Source: Glossina fuscipes | Lineage: Eukaryota > Arthropoda > Insecta > Diptera > Glossinidae | NCBI RefSeq assembly: GCF_014805625.2 | Contig: NW_023998464.1 | Location: 5,185,316-5,249,315, forward strand | DNA length: 64,000 nucleotides | Reading direction: 5' to 3' | Shown: positions 50,901 to 63,299 of the stretch, in pieces | Numbering within the stretch: the stretch's first letter is position 1 | How the letters are laid out: every line of letters starts with the position of its first letter | Notes under the pieces: generated by a model | Told to the model about the DNA's origin: nothing | Databases searched by the model: none | The model's input: the letters and a program-made list of their open reading frames with translations, nothing else | Program-made: the position numbers and the translations under genes

Positions 50901-53900
50901 CGAATATAGTTAAAGAATCGGATTAGGCGAATTGGTATAGCCTATTTGAAGGTCAACCTTGCCCGGCTATAATAGTTGATCTTCTTTGGTTCTTTAATTT
51001 TGAAATTCTGGGGGAAGAGAGTAAGTACAATCTAAGTGGTTACCGAAGCGTACTTTTGGTTGTAAATTGCAAAATTACAATGACATGCCGCAGCTATGCA
51101 AAATTATCAAAATATTAAGTAAACGCAACATTTCCTAGCGATGACATCATTTTTTCATTGAATGTTAACGCTAATGTTGCGAGCTGACTACAAGAGAATT
51201 TCCGAAACGGGGACAGAAGTGTTGCAGCACCGTAACAATAATGAATAATTAACCAATGAATCTATGGAAGCAATTCATTGCAAGATATCGTTTTTACCCA
51301 TTTCACATAATTTTTGAGGAAGATTGCACTGCGCTGAAGCTTCTTAGTTTTGCTACTTTTTTTTGTTTTTCATTTTATTTATGTTGTTTACATCTTTTTA
51401 CATTATACATCAACAGTGCAATATGTTAATGTTTTTACCAACACATAGCTCCTGCAAATTACATATTATTTGCCTGCTGCAGTCACTTTAACGACACGAT
51501 AGCGTGTTCTGTATGTTTTTATAAACCCGTAAACAGTATTGACCATAAAGTACGTTTTAAACTTTTTCGTATCAAAGTTCAATGAAACCCATGAAAATAT
51601 TAAAATATGTAAATCCGCCCTTAGCCCGTTGCACTACTTAGCCCTTTTCGTAACCGGTGCTGTCACCCATCATCCAAAACGAAAAATGCATTATAAAAAT
51701 ATCAAAAAACTGCTACAATTGTTGCTTGACTTGCAATGAAACTTTTTTCTGTTTATAAACCGGCATTTTTTTCACACATGCATGATAGCACACGATTTTG
51801 TGGTTTCAATATAAAAAAAGGGTTAAATTGTTGAAATTGGTTGAGCGAAAGAAATGAAAAAAAAAAAAAAAAATGTAAACTGTACAAATATTGAAAATCG
51901 GTTTGGTGGAACAAAAACTTGGTCAACATACACACAGCCATGCATACGCACGCTAGCACACATACCGTGGACGACTATTGATTTTTTAGTGTTTGATATA
52001 ATTTGCGTTCGGTTTTTGTTTGAGTTTGTATTTAAAAAATAAAAAAGGGAGTGCGTATGAATAAAAAATTACCTCATCGCCGGCATTCGGTCGTGTTTTT
52101 GTTTTGGTTTTTTTTGTCTCTTTTAGCACATTCTTATACAACATAGTAATTCTGTTCTTATTATTCCAATTCATAAGCCGAGGTAGTCATACAATCCGTT
52201 TAATGACCAACTTTTTATGACTGAATATGTGAAGGGATTTGTATTATTATTATTATCGTTATTGCATAGATTATTATTAATATTATTAACGATATATAAT
52301 GATGTGATTTATATGCTTAAAAAAGTGTTTAAACTTTGTGTGATTTTTACTTAATTTAACTGATTGCATCCAACGCAGACATTGCTATAAAGCTTAGAAA
52401 TGCTTAGCAAGCTGGCTGTACTATAATCATCGTCAAGAAAGGCAGCATGAAATTAGCTTCGATGTTTGAACAAATATGAAGAATGTTTGACTTAGAATCT
52501 TGTCAATCTCTATACAATACGTAATAGTCTGGACGGCAAAGCTTTCTATCCTTATTATCATGAAAGTTCTTTCGATATTTTACATTACCGTGGTTGAAAA
52601 TAATTTTTTACAGTAGCAGCTTTTCGCGCTGGGTTGTATTGCGCATGCACACACAACTTTCAAAGAGTTTGCTTTAGTTTACTAGACTAAGACAAGTTTA
52701 GAAAAAAAGCGAATACCAAATCAGTATTTTGCATTTACTTCCAGAAATGCAGGAGCACGCTTGGTGACGGCTACGTAAACCGGAAGGTTCTACATCAAAA
52801 CGCCAATAAAAGATCTATTTCGAAAAATTTCTTATTAGTCTTTTAATCTTTCGTTGCCCAACGACAAATTTTTCTAATTTACTCACCATCTGAAGACACT
52901 GATACCTCTATATACAAAACATATACATAAGCGAATTTCTATTCTTCAAATTAAACAAATCTACTGTAGACCAAAACCTTAGGGGAAATTCTTTTGGAAT
53001 TCACTATAAGAACATAATGTAAAGGCAAGGTGACGATGCTATGCAACTTTCTGTAGTTCTTCTTTGCCTTTTTGTCCCTTTCTCATGAGAATTTCGAAAT
53101 ATTTCATTTACTGTCATTTATGTATATTTTGCTTATATATCCCATCGTCCGAAATATTATCCAAATAGAAGTGGGAATGGATAGAATGAGAATGATCTTG
53201 TTTATCAAATACTCATAAATTAAAAAAAAAAAAAAAATTAAACTAATGTGCAAAGCTTTAGCTTTGTATAAGCATAACGGATTTTGTAGATCTTCGAAAT
53301 ATATATTACAAGCAATAGCCTAACGAGTTTTCTGCAATACGGCATTGTTTTACTCGTAACTGTGGCTTCTCTATACGAAACCGTTATCTTTAAGATTTAC
53401 ATACCAGCAAAAGTTCTTCCATTTAATTGTATTGCGACAATGTTTTTGGAAACTTTCAATAGATCGGATTCTACGAAAGTGCCCGGACTTGAATGCGATA
53501 GCATGCATTTTCATTGCGGTGAAAAATCACATGAATGCTGTAGCGTTGTAATTTTTTTGTAACTTTTATACAGTTCAAAGTAATGACCAACTGATTCGTA
53601 AGGGGGATGCAGGCGGTTTTACTCTTTCTATGTCTATTTGCAAATTATCTTAAGATGCCACATTGTGCAAGCTAGAAGTAAAAAATTTGGCGTGAAAGTA
53701 ACAACGTCTACATATCGTTAACAATTGAGAAGGAACAGACCCTCTCATTGTTCCTCTAAAGATTACATTACATTACGTTCTGCATTGTGCTTATATATAA
53801 AAATAAAACATCGAGTCCGACATCTTCCTCATCTGTAGAGGATTGTCTGGTTATAAGATTAATGGAACGTACGCAATAAATGTGATAACTTGGAATTTGG

Positions 53901-56900
53901 CATTTTTGCATGGAATTCCTATTTCTTATTGCTTTTATAACAAAACAAATGATCGATTTCTCGGTTTCAGGGACAATCTCAATGATAAAAAAAATGCCAC
54001 AAAGTAACAGGGGGTAGACTAGCTAGAGTTAAAGAATACTCCGGGTCGCTACTATTTGCGAGCATAAATAGTATCTAGAGTTTTATAGGAATAAATTCAA
54101 CCGAGCAAGTCATCACTAAGGAAACCTAGCAACACATCAACTGGGGCAATTGAGTAGAAAAACGAGCGCAATATGTCGCAAGTCAGGATAAAGGAGCTTT
54201 TTTTAAATGGCAACATTATAGGGCGTGTTGTTGACTTGAGCACGGCGTCCACTGTTATGATGTCATTCTTAGTTAATGTCGAAAAATGGGATATGCTCTC
54301 CGCCCGCAATTCATTTTCTGTCTGCGATAGGAGAGAAGTAGCAGCTAGCGACGGATAATATCATTTCCATTCTCTTGAAATTAGCGCATTTGCTTTCATA
54401 AAAGATCGATGAAGAATTATTTTTATATCTTATATATGTGCATATATATATATCTATATATATATATACATGTCAATCGTAAACATAGGTAGAATTAGAA
54501 ATATTAATTTCTCTCTTATGTTTCAGAAAATCTTGCATTTTGTGAGAATAAAGTAAATCAGTTACTTGTAACTTGGAAAAAATGCAACAGCTCTACTCCT
54601 TCGTGAACTATCGTGCACTACATTACCTTGTGAAAAGAAAAATAAAATAAGCTGACAAATATTCCACGAATTGTAAACCGTATTTTGGACAAAGTGAAGA
54701 ATATCGCTTTATTTGTGATGTGTATGTTAAGGATCAATAGGAGTTACTGTTGTGTGTTCACTCATGACCGATTATTTTTTTATTTCTTTTTTTTGAATTT
54801 CGCAAAATGTAAGCAGAGATTATAAAATGCTGCACGTATAACTCAAAAGAGAAAAGAATTCCTCGCCTTCTTCTCTATACCGTTTTTGAACACTAGGAAC
54901 TTCAAATGCATATTATGAAAAATTTTTGCAAATAATTCTTTAACAAGTGCCAGATTGTGTCAATGTTTTTTCCCCACTCCCAGAACGCATAGAAAAGAAC
55001 GTTATTTCTAATAAGGAACAAAGGAAATACATTTTGTAATATGCGACTATACTGATTTCATATATTCACATATCAAATGTTTAAATGTCAGCCTGAAGAG
55101 ATAATGTTCTAGATTGATAGTTAAATGCATCAAATGCATCGAAAAGAGAGGAATGTAGTAGGATTAATGCCTCTTCGTAGAAAAAATGGCTTGTCACTCC
55201 AGCAGAAAGGGAGCATTCACTAATTGACAGAATCGGGGAAATAACATGAAAAGAGTATTTTTTTTTTTGAACGTTTGTTACTTATCGCATTGATTCATTT
55301 ACATTCTATATTTTAACTTTATTCCCTTCAATTACCAAAATGTTTACAAGCATTTCTCTGTTTACATACCTTTATGTGGCACTTTTTCTTTATTAAAAGC
55401 TTATAAACCATTTACAACCACTCTAAAGTTTGTATTATGAAAACAACCACAAAAATTCTTTTTAATACCGGAGGATAAAATATGAGCATAAATTAAAATT
55501 ATTGGCTTGTACATAAGCAAAAGAATTTAATCTTAGAAAACCTATTAAAACTTCCTTTGCTTAAACTATGTACATTGAATAAGAAGAACAAGCTGAAGCA
55601 GAAGGAAAACTTTTTAAATTTGTAATAACCCTTTGTATGAAGCTAATAATAATATCGCAAAACTGTAAAAGAACGAAGAAATAAATGCAGTGATAACAAC
55701 TATTGCTAAGCAATCTTCCCAAATTCTTGCATCCATAGTGTAAGCACAGAAATATAATGATTTCATATCTGCGCTTGTAACACTTAAAAACGTGTGTAAG
55801 AAATTTCATAAAATATGATTTAAGAAATGACTCTAGCTACAAGGATTTGGCATGTGTCTGTCATTTGATGTGCGTCTGTTTCTCTGTCTGTGGTAAGCAT
55901 TCTCCTCGTAAGAAAAAGGAAACTATCTGGTTCAAAGTTGCAGGAACACTAGAAGCTCTTGCTTGCAAGTTGGTATTAAAGTTGACTATATCGTCCAAAT
56001 GCTATGATCGCAATACAGCATCACCCGGGACCATCTCTGCCTTCAAAAATAAAAAAAATTTGACTCTTTGTTCGTCACCACCAACGGAAATTTCCCTTTG
56101 AAATTTATGTTTGGTTCTGCAGCCCTTGTGCACAAGTTAAAACAATCAACCACGCCTGCTGAATATTATCGTTTACTGAAATTTCATTATCTTATCAAAA
56201 TGTTTATAGCGGCCCAAAAGACGCTTCAGAGACCGCACAATAAACACCATATTTTATTGACCAGTATCAAACGGTGATGGGTATAAAAAGTTTGGTCACG
56301 ATCGAATACAGTCTTCTTACTTATTATAAAATCGAGAAAACCGTAACCTAGAATAGGTATATTCTTCTACGTTTGATAAAATTTCAAATTTATATCGAGG
56401 AATATTAGAGAGAAAACTGTGAAAAGATCATAACTTAATAACGTTATCTAAAGCAGAAGAACCAGTATTAAAGTTTAGAAGTATAGAGGAGCGTAGATGC
56501 CACGTCAAGAACTGGTTTTAACTTCATAATTTTCTCACACTAATTTAACCGAAAAGTCTTTATTACCATATTCGCTACTCTTTCTTTTTTTGGCACGATT
56601 TAAACATAGTAGCCATAAACAATATGACGAACTTTTGAATAGATTTGCTCGGTCAACAAATTCGAAAAACGAAAATAAATTATGCAATAAGCCGTCTTTC
56701 TATTAAAGGCAATGTCAATTAGGGTCAATTAGAGTTTGCTTTGCAAAATACACGCTTAAGACAAGATACCTTTATAAAAAATTGTGCGCATAGAAAATTC
56801 ATTCGTCATAGGAGTTACTTTCATAAGACCATTTGCGACAACGTGTCTGCTAATAATTAATTGACGCTTATTTAGTGAGCCTTCTAGCTGAGCTGTTATG

Positions 56901-57101
56901 GGAATGGAGGGTGTCTAGGCTTCGCCTTTTCTTACTGGGTTTTTGTCTCGCGTTAAATATATCCAAAAGGTCATTGTAATCTTATGCTTGAGTGCGATAA
57001 TAATGTATATATTATTTTCTTTATACTTTCTCTTCCCCTCGCCATATCATTTCAGTTTTCTGCTTTCGTTCCATGTTGTTTGTGTGCCTTTTCGCCTCCA
57101 T
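47991..57101. other. Non-coding AT-rich DNA
   Basis: Includes A or T homopolymers near 46057-46070, 51854-51872 and 53222-53236 (the first just to the left of this interval) and an ATT-rich patch at 52240-52290. The frame at 48758-49090 vaguely resembles the end of a LINE ORF2 but is not secure. TGATGGGTATAAAAAGTTTG at 56276 resembles the left start of the dispersed fly repeat. Confidence 0.5.
54430..54470. repeat. Interrupted (AT)n microsatellites
   Basis: Two short AT runs separated by GTGC and CT interruptions. Confidence 0.85.
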
Positions 57102-57190
57102 CTTACCATTATCATTATCACCACCATCATCATCATCGTTGTAATCGCCGCCGCCGTCCTCGTCCTCGTCGTCGTCGTCGTCATCATCAC
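57102..57190. repeat. Compound trinucleotide repeat (CAT/CGT/CCG/CTC)
   Basis: A block with three-base periodicity passes from CAT/CAC units through GCCGCCGCC to GTCCTC and GTCGTC units and back to ATC. It is much more GC-rich than its surroundings. Reading frames across it encode poly-Asp/Glu (minus), poly-His/Arg or poly-Ile/Val (plus), which reflects the repeat and not a gene. Confidence 0.85.
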
Positions 57191-57929
57191 TTTTATAAAC
57201 CAGAACAAATTTCAATACGTGCGTTATAAAATTTATGAGATGGTGTGATATGATCGCATCATCAACATTATCCTAATCTTCATCAGTATCGTCATGCCCG
57301 TGATGATTACGTTACAATAATTTTCAGTACAATTTACACGAAAGAAACAATAAAGAAAACTTCCTCACTATTAAAGATGATTGCGTGGATGAGATATGTG
57401 CGAAAAAAAACTCCGCTTGTACTTTTTTATATGCTTCTCTTTTTGTTTGTTTTGTTTTCATATCATGTTTACTTATGCGGTTTTATTTCTATTATTGTTG
57501 TTGTGGCAATTATTGCATAAACAAAAATCTAAATCGTTCGATTTTTGTTTTTGATTGCGGTTTGTCTGCGGTGCAGAATTTATTTACTTTAGTTGTAATA
57601 AAGGCCACAAAAAAAGAAAGTTTGTACTAAAATCAAATTTATTTATGCACGAATTGCTTATGTTTTTCAAGACAGAATGCAATGCGACTACGTTTTGACC
57701 TCGAATTTGTTAATCGAATTTGGAATATTTGCTCTAGAAGTCTAAACTCTCTCACTCTCTCAATAAAGGGGTGAGGAAGTGCGTGTTTAGATCCCGTTTA
57801 CTTTACTCCGTCTCCTTCTTCGACTTTCAATCATAATTTCTAAATATTTGTGACTTGAGCCCTTGCTAAACGTACTAAATTTTGTATTCAAAAGTACTAC
57901 ATGCACGTTTAAGAACGTGCGAATTTAGT

Positions 57930-58020
57930 GTTCGCGTCTTCAAACCTCAATGCAGCAAAGCTATAATGAAGGCATAACACTTACCGATAGGACACACGAT
58001 CCACTGCGCTACAGGCGCCC
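57930..58020 (-). other. tRNA-like unit with A-box and B-box (tRNA pseudogene or SINE head)
   Basis: Read on the minus strand, GGGCGCCTGTAGCGCAGTGG contains a near-perfect pol III A-box (TAGCGCAGTGG at 58011-58001). About 55 nt later GGTTTGAAGAC (57946-57936) resembles a B-box with two or three changes. No complete cloverleaf was found: acceptor ends do not pair convincingly. It is therefore more likely a tRNA pseudogene or the head of a second SINE family than a working tRNA gene. Confidence 0.45.
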
Positions 58021-58111
58021 CAATCTCTTCCCACACTTATTTCTGACTGTGACTGATCATATAAAAGAAATATATGTATGTCGGAGATCCAGTTATTTTA
58101 AACTAAATTAA

Positions 58112-58262
58112 TCAGCTTGAGCTGCCAAGCAGGCGAAAGATCTGACCATGGGTTCAAATTTGAAATACGGTAGAGTTTTCAATAAAGCAGATAGCTTAAG
58201 TTGCTAGTCGTTTAGGACTTTGGCTTTTAAATTTATTTCTCCGGCTAAATTAATAATAGTAA
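58112..58262 (+). mobile_element. tRNA-derived SINE, copy 3, shorter, with target-site duplication
   Basis: Homologous to the copies at 19045 and 34058 over head and body: TCAGCTTGAG start, B-box GGTTCAAATTT at 58151-58161, GGTAGAGTTTTCAATAAAGC, TTTAGGACT, TTTATTTCTCCGGC, then an imperfect AAT tail. It lacks roughly 20 bp in the head. Flanking direct repeats are TAAACTAAATTAA (58099-58111) and TAAACTAAAATAA (58263-58275), one mismatch in 13. Confidence 0.82.
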
Positions 58263-59394
58263 TAAACTAAAATAAATTAAAAAGTTCAAAAGTAGGTGTT
58301 GCCCTTTACAAGGTAAATATAAATTTACATTTATCACAATAAAATTAAGCAAAAAGTTTTTGCGACTTCTAAGGGAATATGGAACAAATGAGATCAAATC
58401 AAATGTTAATAGAAAATGTCGTTTAATGACTTGAGCTTACTGTGAACTTTGGCATTTTGTACTACAGTTAACAATTAATCTTAAACAAGCTCGATATCAG
58501 CAGGCCACATTATCAGGCAATAAGAACTGGAAAATCAAAGCGGAGCAGTGTAGAAAATGAAGAAATTAAATATACTTTTGATAAACAATTTTTTGCTGTC
58601 TATGCTAAAAGGTAAGAGTAAATGCAGTAAGGTTTAGCGCCGTTCGTTCTTTTGCTATCTTACCGAATTGTCTGATCCGACATATACATAGCCTGTGAAT
58701 ATATTGATTTAAATAAACGCAAATCTATAAAAAATCGCTGCACAAGACTTCAAATCGACTAAGCGATAAGTTAACGTTATAGGTGTTAGCGCTTTACGTC
58801 CCAGGACGAATACGATTATTTTATACGATTTTATCCGTCAAATGCTCTTTACATTATTCATAGATTAGGAACGCTTTAGTTAAAGCGAATATAAGTTTCA
58901 ATCAAAATCTTTGCTACGCACACACAGCATTCTTGCACTAATTACAAACAATTAAAATTTATTAGTCGCCGCAACAATTAAATGCGTTTTCCAACAAGCA
59001 ATGGCTGATTTTTTATCTGTGCTTTATACGACTGGGTCATTGTTCCACTTAAATATTTACTTTTAGAAAAATTATAGAGATTTTAAATGAAATTAATTTT
59101 CAAGCGAGAATTAGAAATGAAGAGAAAATACCATGTTATTACTAAACTGGTCTCCATCGATATGTGTTGAATATATTAATGTAAGGCTGCACTCACAGAA
59201 CCATACTCTTAGATTTGACCAAGAACGACGACAAAAAACTAGCTTTCAATTTATAGAAGATACCGAAATTAAAATATCCAGGAAAACATCTACACAAAGA
59301 AAAAAATAAAAACATTATAGAGGGTCAGAGCCTTCCATTAAATACTCTACCTGCAGCAACCTAAAATTTCTAAAATAGGGCGTTACATGGAAAT

Positions 59395-59545
59395 AAGTAG
59401 AAAGGGTGATCCCATCCGACCATCTTAATCAAAATATATCAAAAATTACGGTTTGTAGACTGAACATAAGAAAACAAAACGAATGGGCGGGCAGACAGGC
59501 TTAGAGAAGCACAGTCACTTTCTGAACGGATCGGTCTAATAAAAG
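59395..59545 (-). repeat. Dispersed fly repeat, copy 5, minus strand
   Basis: The reverse complement contains CTCTAAGCCTGTCTGCCCGC (59501-59482), related to the TTTAAGCTTATCTGCCCGTC block of copies 1 and 2, and then TTGATATATTTTGATTAAGA. Order and spacing agree with the other copies. Confidence 0.55.
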
Positions 59546-62500
59546 TCAGATTATCTCAAGTCGTCCTTTGTATTGTATACATCCGCAAAAACTCAATACA
59601 CGGTTGCGTCAACAGCTGTGTAGAATTTAAAAATGAACTTCATCGGCCAAAGAATCCGAGGTATCGCTCTAAAGTGCGGTGCAAATGTGTTTGAGCCAGT
59701 CGAAAGACAAGTGCAAAAAACATCAGATCCTGGCAAGAGCATATTTAACAAAACATCTTGCTGTTATAATGTATTCATGTTGATACGAGTGTGTATCAAA
59801 GACTAGGCCGAACCAAACTATTCAGTGTTTTTATGTTTCTGAATGGATTTTTTCGGTGAATCGACCCTAAACGTACCGATACTAAGCTTTGGTTGATTTG
59901 ATTTTCTACTACAGTATTGTGAAGAATTAGATAAAAATCGGAACGGATAAAGAAAGTAACAGTAAGTAAGTAACATATAAAGTTGGGAAGGAACGCAGTA
60001 GCAAAGTAGCAGATAGATGCTTCTGGACGTTACAAGTTGACTAAAAGCGCAGCAAAACATATCCCATCGTTCAAAAGTGATTGCCAAAATACACACTTTT
60101 ACATATTACGATGGAAATTCCACTGAAGCGCGGCACAATATATTTTAAAGATCTGAAATAGAGTCAATCGCTTTTCTGATGGTTTTTAAGAAACGTATCC
60201 ATGTATTTTACGTAATACGCGTCCAAGTTTCGATTACATTTGCACACAAGCTAGATCCATGTATTTCCGAATAACTTCCGCTGAATAGTTTATACTCGGA
60301 CAAGGCAACAATAGCCTGACATCTCTGACATCCCGGTTCTAAGTAAATAAATAAGTAAATAAAAAATGAGAATAAATTGGAAGAATTTTAATCGCACATT
60401 ATTTATAACTGTGACGTGATTACATAGTTTTCAGTTTTTCTTCAGTACCATATTGTACAAATTTTGAGAAATTTCGAAAAGAATGTACTTCTGACTTTTT
60501 GGAAACCAAGGTCGAACTTCTTGGCAAGACACTAGAAAAACTGCGTACCTGGCTTGTACCACTGATTCCTTTTTTGTTGTTTTTTTTTTTTATTTTAACG
60601 GCACATTTGAAAACAGGAATTGTACATTACTTTGTCATAAAATAAAACTTATAGTATGTTACTCCATAGACGCTCGTCCTTTGCATTCTTCAGATGCTAA
60701 GACTTCGTTGCGCTATAGGTGTTTACATAGCAAGAGGAAACTTGTATTTAACTTTGGCCGAATTTTCCAAAACTACGTCGCTTACTAGCGAAGGAAAAGG
60801 GACATCCTTTTAGGCGATAAGCCGATCATATATCCTACATAGTGCATATACATTGAAATATATTTTTACACGGTCAGGCGTTTGTTTGCGAGAAATTATA
60901 AAAATAAAAAAAAAACAAAATTTTCAAAACTTCTTTAAAGATTGCTTTTTGGTAATTGCAGCTATCTTCCGCGTTCAATACAATGGCTTTTCAAACTTAA
61001 CCTGCCAGGAATAAAACGGAAAATCCGAAGCTAGATTTGCACTTCCAGCTAAATGACGTAACCTGTTTTACAAGTAAGCGGATAGGTGCGGCTAAATTGA
61101 TTCCGCTTTTTTCCTCCGTCAACATCTCCAATTGGCCTTTCCATGCGTTGCATGAAGTTCCTAAAATACTTTTTGGTAGGGCTGGAAGAACTAAACTATT
61201 TAATTTTAGAAACTTGCATTCAGGCTTGGCTAAACGGTGATTGCGATAATGTAAGAGGGACGCGAGAACTCAATAGGGGAGACAGAGACATAAGGTTTAT
61301 TTGCTACAATCAAAACCGGCTAGCTCTTCACCATCACCTTAATTGAAACTGTGAATATGCTCTGACATATGATATCCACATATGCTACACTTCATTAACT
61401 AATCTTCCATGTCATGATTTTCAAAGGAATTCTAAGCAAAACTAAAATACATGGTAACGGGGAAGAATAAACATTAGCTAGACAAATTAACTTCATCAAC
61501 AATATGAGGCAAAAAGTCGTAGAGACACTTCGCTTAATGCGAATATAGGAAACGAAAGTGCACATGTTAGAGTGAGTGAACGCGCACACATGTGCAAAGA
61601 ACTCAACATGTGTCACTTAAGAGAATTTGTCGAAAAAGTTTTAGAACCAAAAATTAAATTTAAAAACAACTGCATAAAACAATTAGGGGATTTATGCGTG
61701 CCTTCCTTCAGCTAAACCAATCAAGCGTTTGTAGGAGCGAGTACAGCACAGAGAAACTTTGAAAAATGAAAGAACTCAATTCAAAAGATATATGTGTATG
61801 GGAGAAGTAACTTTATCATTGAAACGAACTTATGGAAATTCCTTACAGCTGACATAAAAATTGCAAATGTTTCGAAACGCTTTACAAAGCTCAACTTGAT
61901 GTAAAACGGTCTGAAAATTTATTTCAAAGCGAAATGCAAGAGGAAAACTTTAATTGACGACATAACTTATCGCGCTGGAATGATATCTGATCTAAATTAA
62001 AATAAATAACAGTTAACTTGCTGGGGAAAGTTCGTTATTTAGCTTTGCTGGCACAAGTCTCCCAAAGTATTTATGAAATAAAACGTTTCGAGCAAGCTTC
62101 ATGCATCACCTTTTTCATGCATCACCTCACATAATTTTAGTATTTATTGATAAGTTCTATTATAGGAGTAAATGATTACATGGCATTTACTGCATTTTGT
62201 TGCGGGAATTTCCACGTAATTTGCCACGTTTCGCAAAGTTTAACAAGAGAACAATTATTGGCTGAATTGCGTGGAGAAGAAAATGAATAACTAAACAATA
62301 TTAACGCTAGCAATGAATGGTATAACATAAATGTTCAGAAAATTCAAATCATATTACATTACTTGTTAGAGACATAAGCACTAAAAAAAAGAGCTAAGGA
62401 TAAGTCTCGTAAATGGATCCCAATATCGAATTTATGCAGAAGATTTACATAACGATTTAAATAAGGATCTCTGGTTTTTAGAAAACGGCCTTTTGCTTCT

Positions 62501-62924
62501 CGAGTGTCGTAGGCTTTGTGATTAATTTTTACCGCTTTGCCAAAGCCGAGCAACCGATACGGCTCGTCTCTGTCACTTTGTTATCGTACAACACGATTAT
62601 AGCAGCGTGCGGCGCAATAAGTAAATCGTTCTTGAAATCTATCACTTATCGACAGTCAATCACATGTTAGTTAAGTTAGTTAGCTTTATAGAGACTGTTC
62701 TTGGTCAAAATTCGGCCATTGAGGCACTCGTCGGGGAAATTGCATTCTAAGTACTTTCTTCGTGTTATGAAACATACATCCACCTATTTAACGTGAAATT
62801 TTAATCAAAACTAAGCAGCTGTCTATTCTTAATTATATAACATATCATATTAGAAATACAAATTAGTTTGATTCCTTTTTTCGCGGACAACAACGCATTT
62901 ATATTACAATAAAATGGATGAACA
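59546..62924. other. Non-coding AT-rich DNA
   Basis: Holds an ATAAGT-type A-rich tail at about 60340-60366, preceded by a short GC-richer stretch that may be a LINE or SINE 3' end. No gene recognised. Confidence 0.5.
62098..62127. repeat. 14-bp tandem direct repeat
   Basis: TTCATGCATCACCT occurs at 62098-62111 and 62114-62127 with two T between. It is a local duplication; each unit contains the palindrome ATGCAT. Confidence 0.9.
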
Positions 62925-63262
62925 GATTAATCAAAGTATTGCCCACCACTGTCTACAACTTTTTCCCACGTCTCACACGATTTTCCAACTCTGTTTAGAA
63001 AAGGCGTGTCGTCTTCTGAGGCTATCCGCAAAAAACTCCATCAAAGAAAAGTTCGAGCGTACAATCATCTATGGAAACCCATGTTAAGCCCAAGGAGTAA
63101 TGTCTGCTGACAACAATGGGGTTGCCTGCAGAAAACCCAGGATATCATAATCGTTGGCAGCAGTTATTCGCACTATTTAGTGAAGGCTTCATTTCGTTTG
63201 AGCAAACCGTAATACACCAAACCCTGCCAACCGATTAAATCGGGCCACATGCAAATTCATGT
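62925..63262 (-). mobile_element. Mariner-family transposase, C-terminal half, degenerate
   Basis: On the minus strand, about 63262-63183 reads MWPDLIGWQGLVYYGLL then KRNEAFTK and stop. This is the mariner core around the second catalytic Asp (W.WDWKG.VYYELL..N.T). After a gap and frame changes, 63100-62925 reads LTWVSIDD, IASEDD and CETWEKVVDSGGQYFD followed by TAA. The last segment is the typical mariner C-terminus (RWEKVV.S.GQYF). Sequence expected between these blocks is missing or unreadable. The end of the element, with its inverted repeat, should lie just left of 62925. Confidence 0.8.
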
Positions 63263-63299
63263 CAATGGTTCACCTAATCTGCGATTTTGGAAATCGCAA

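Noticed and set aside
57021..57215. Minus-strand acidic frame (poly-Asp/Glu)
   Set aside because: Produced by the compound trinucleotide repeat; flanks have no coding character and other frames are equally open.
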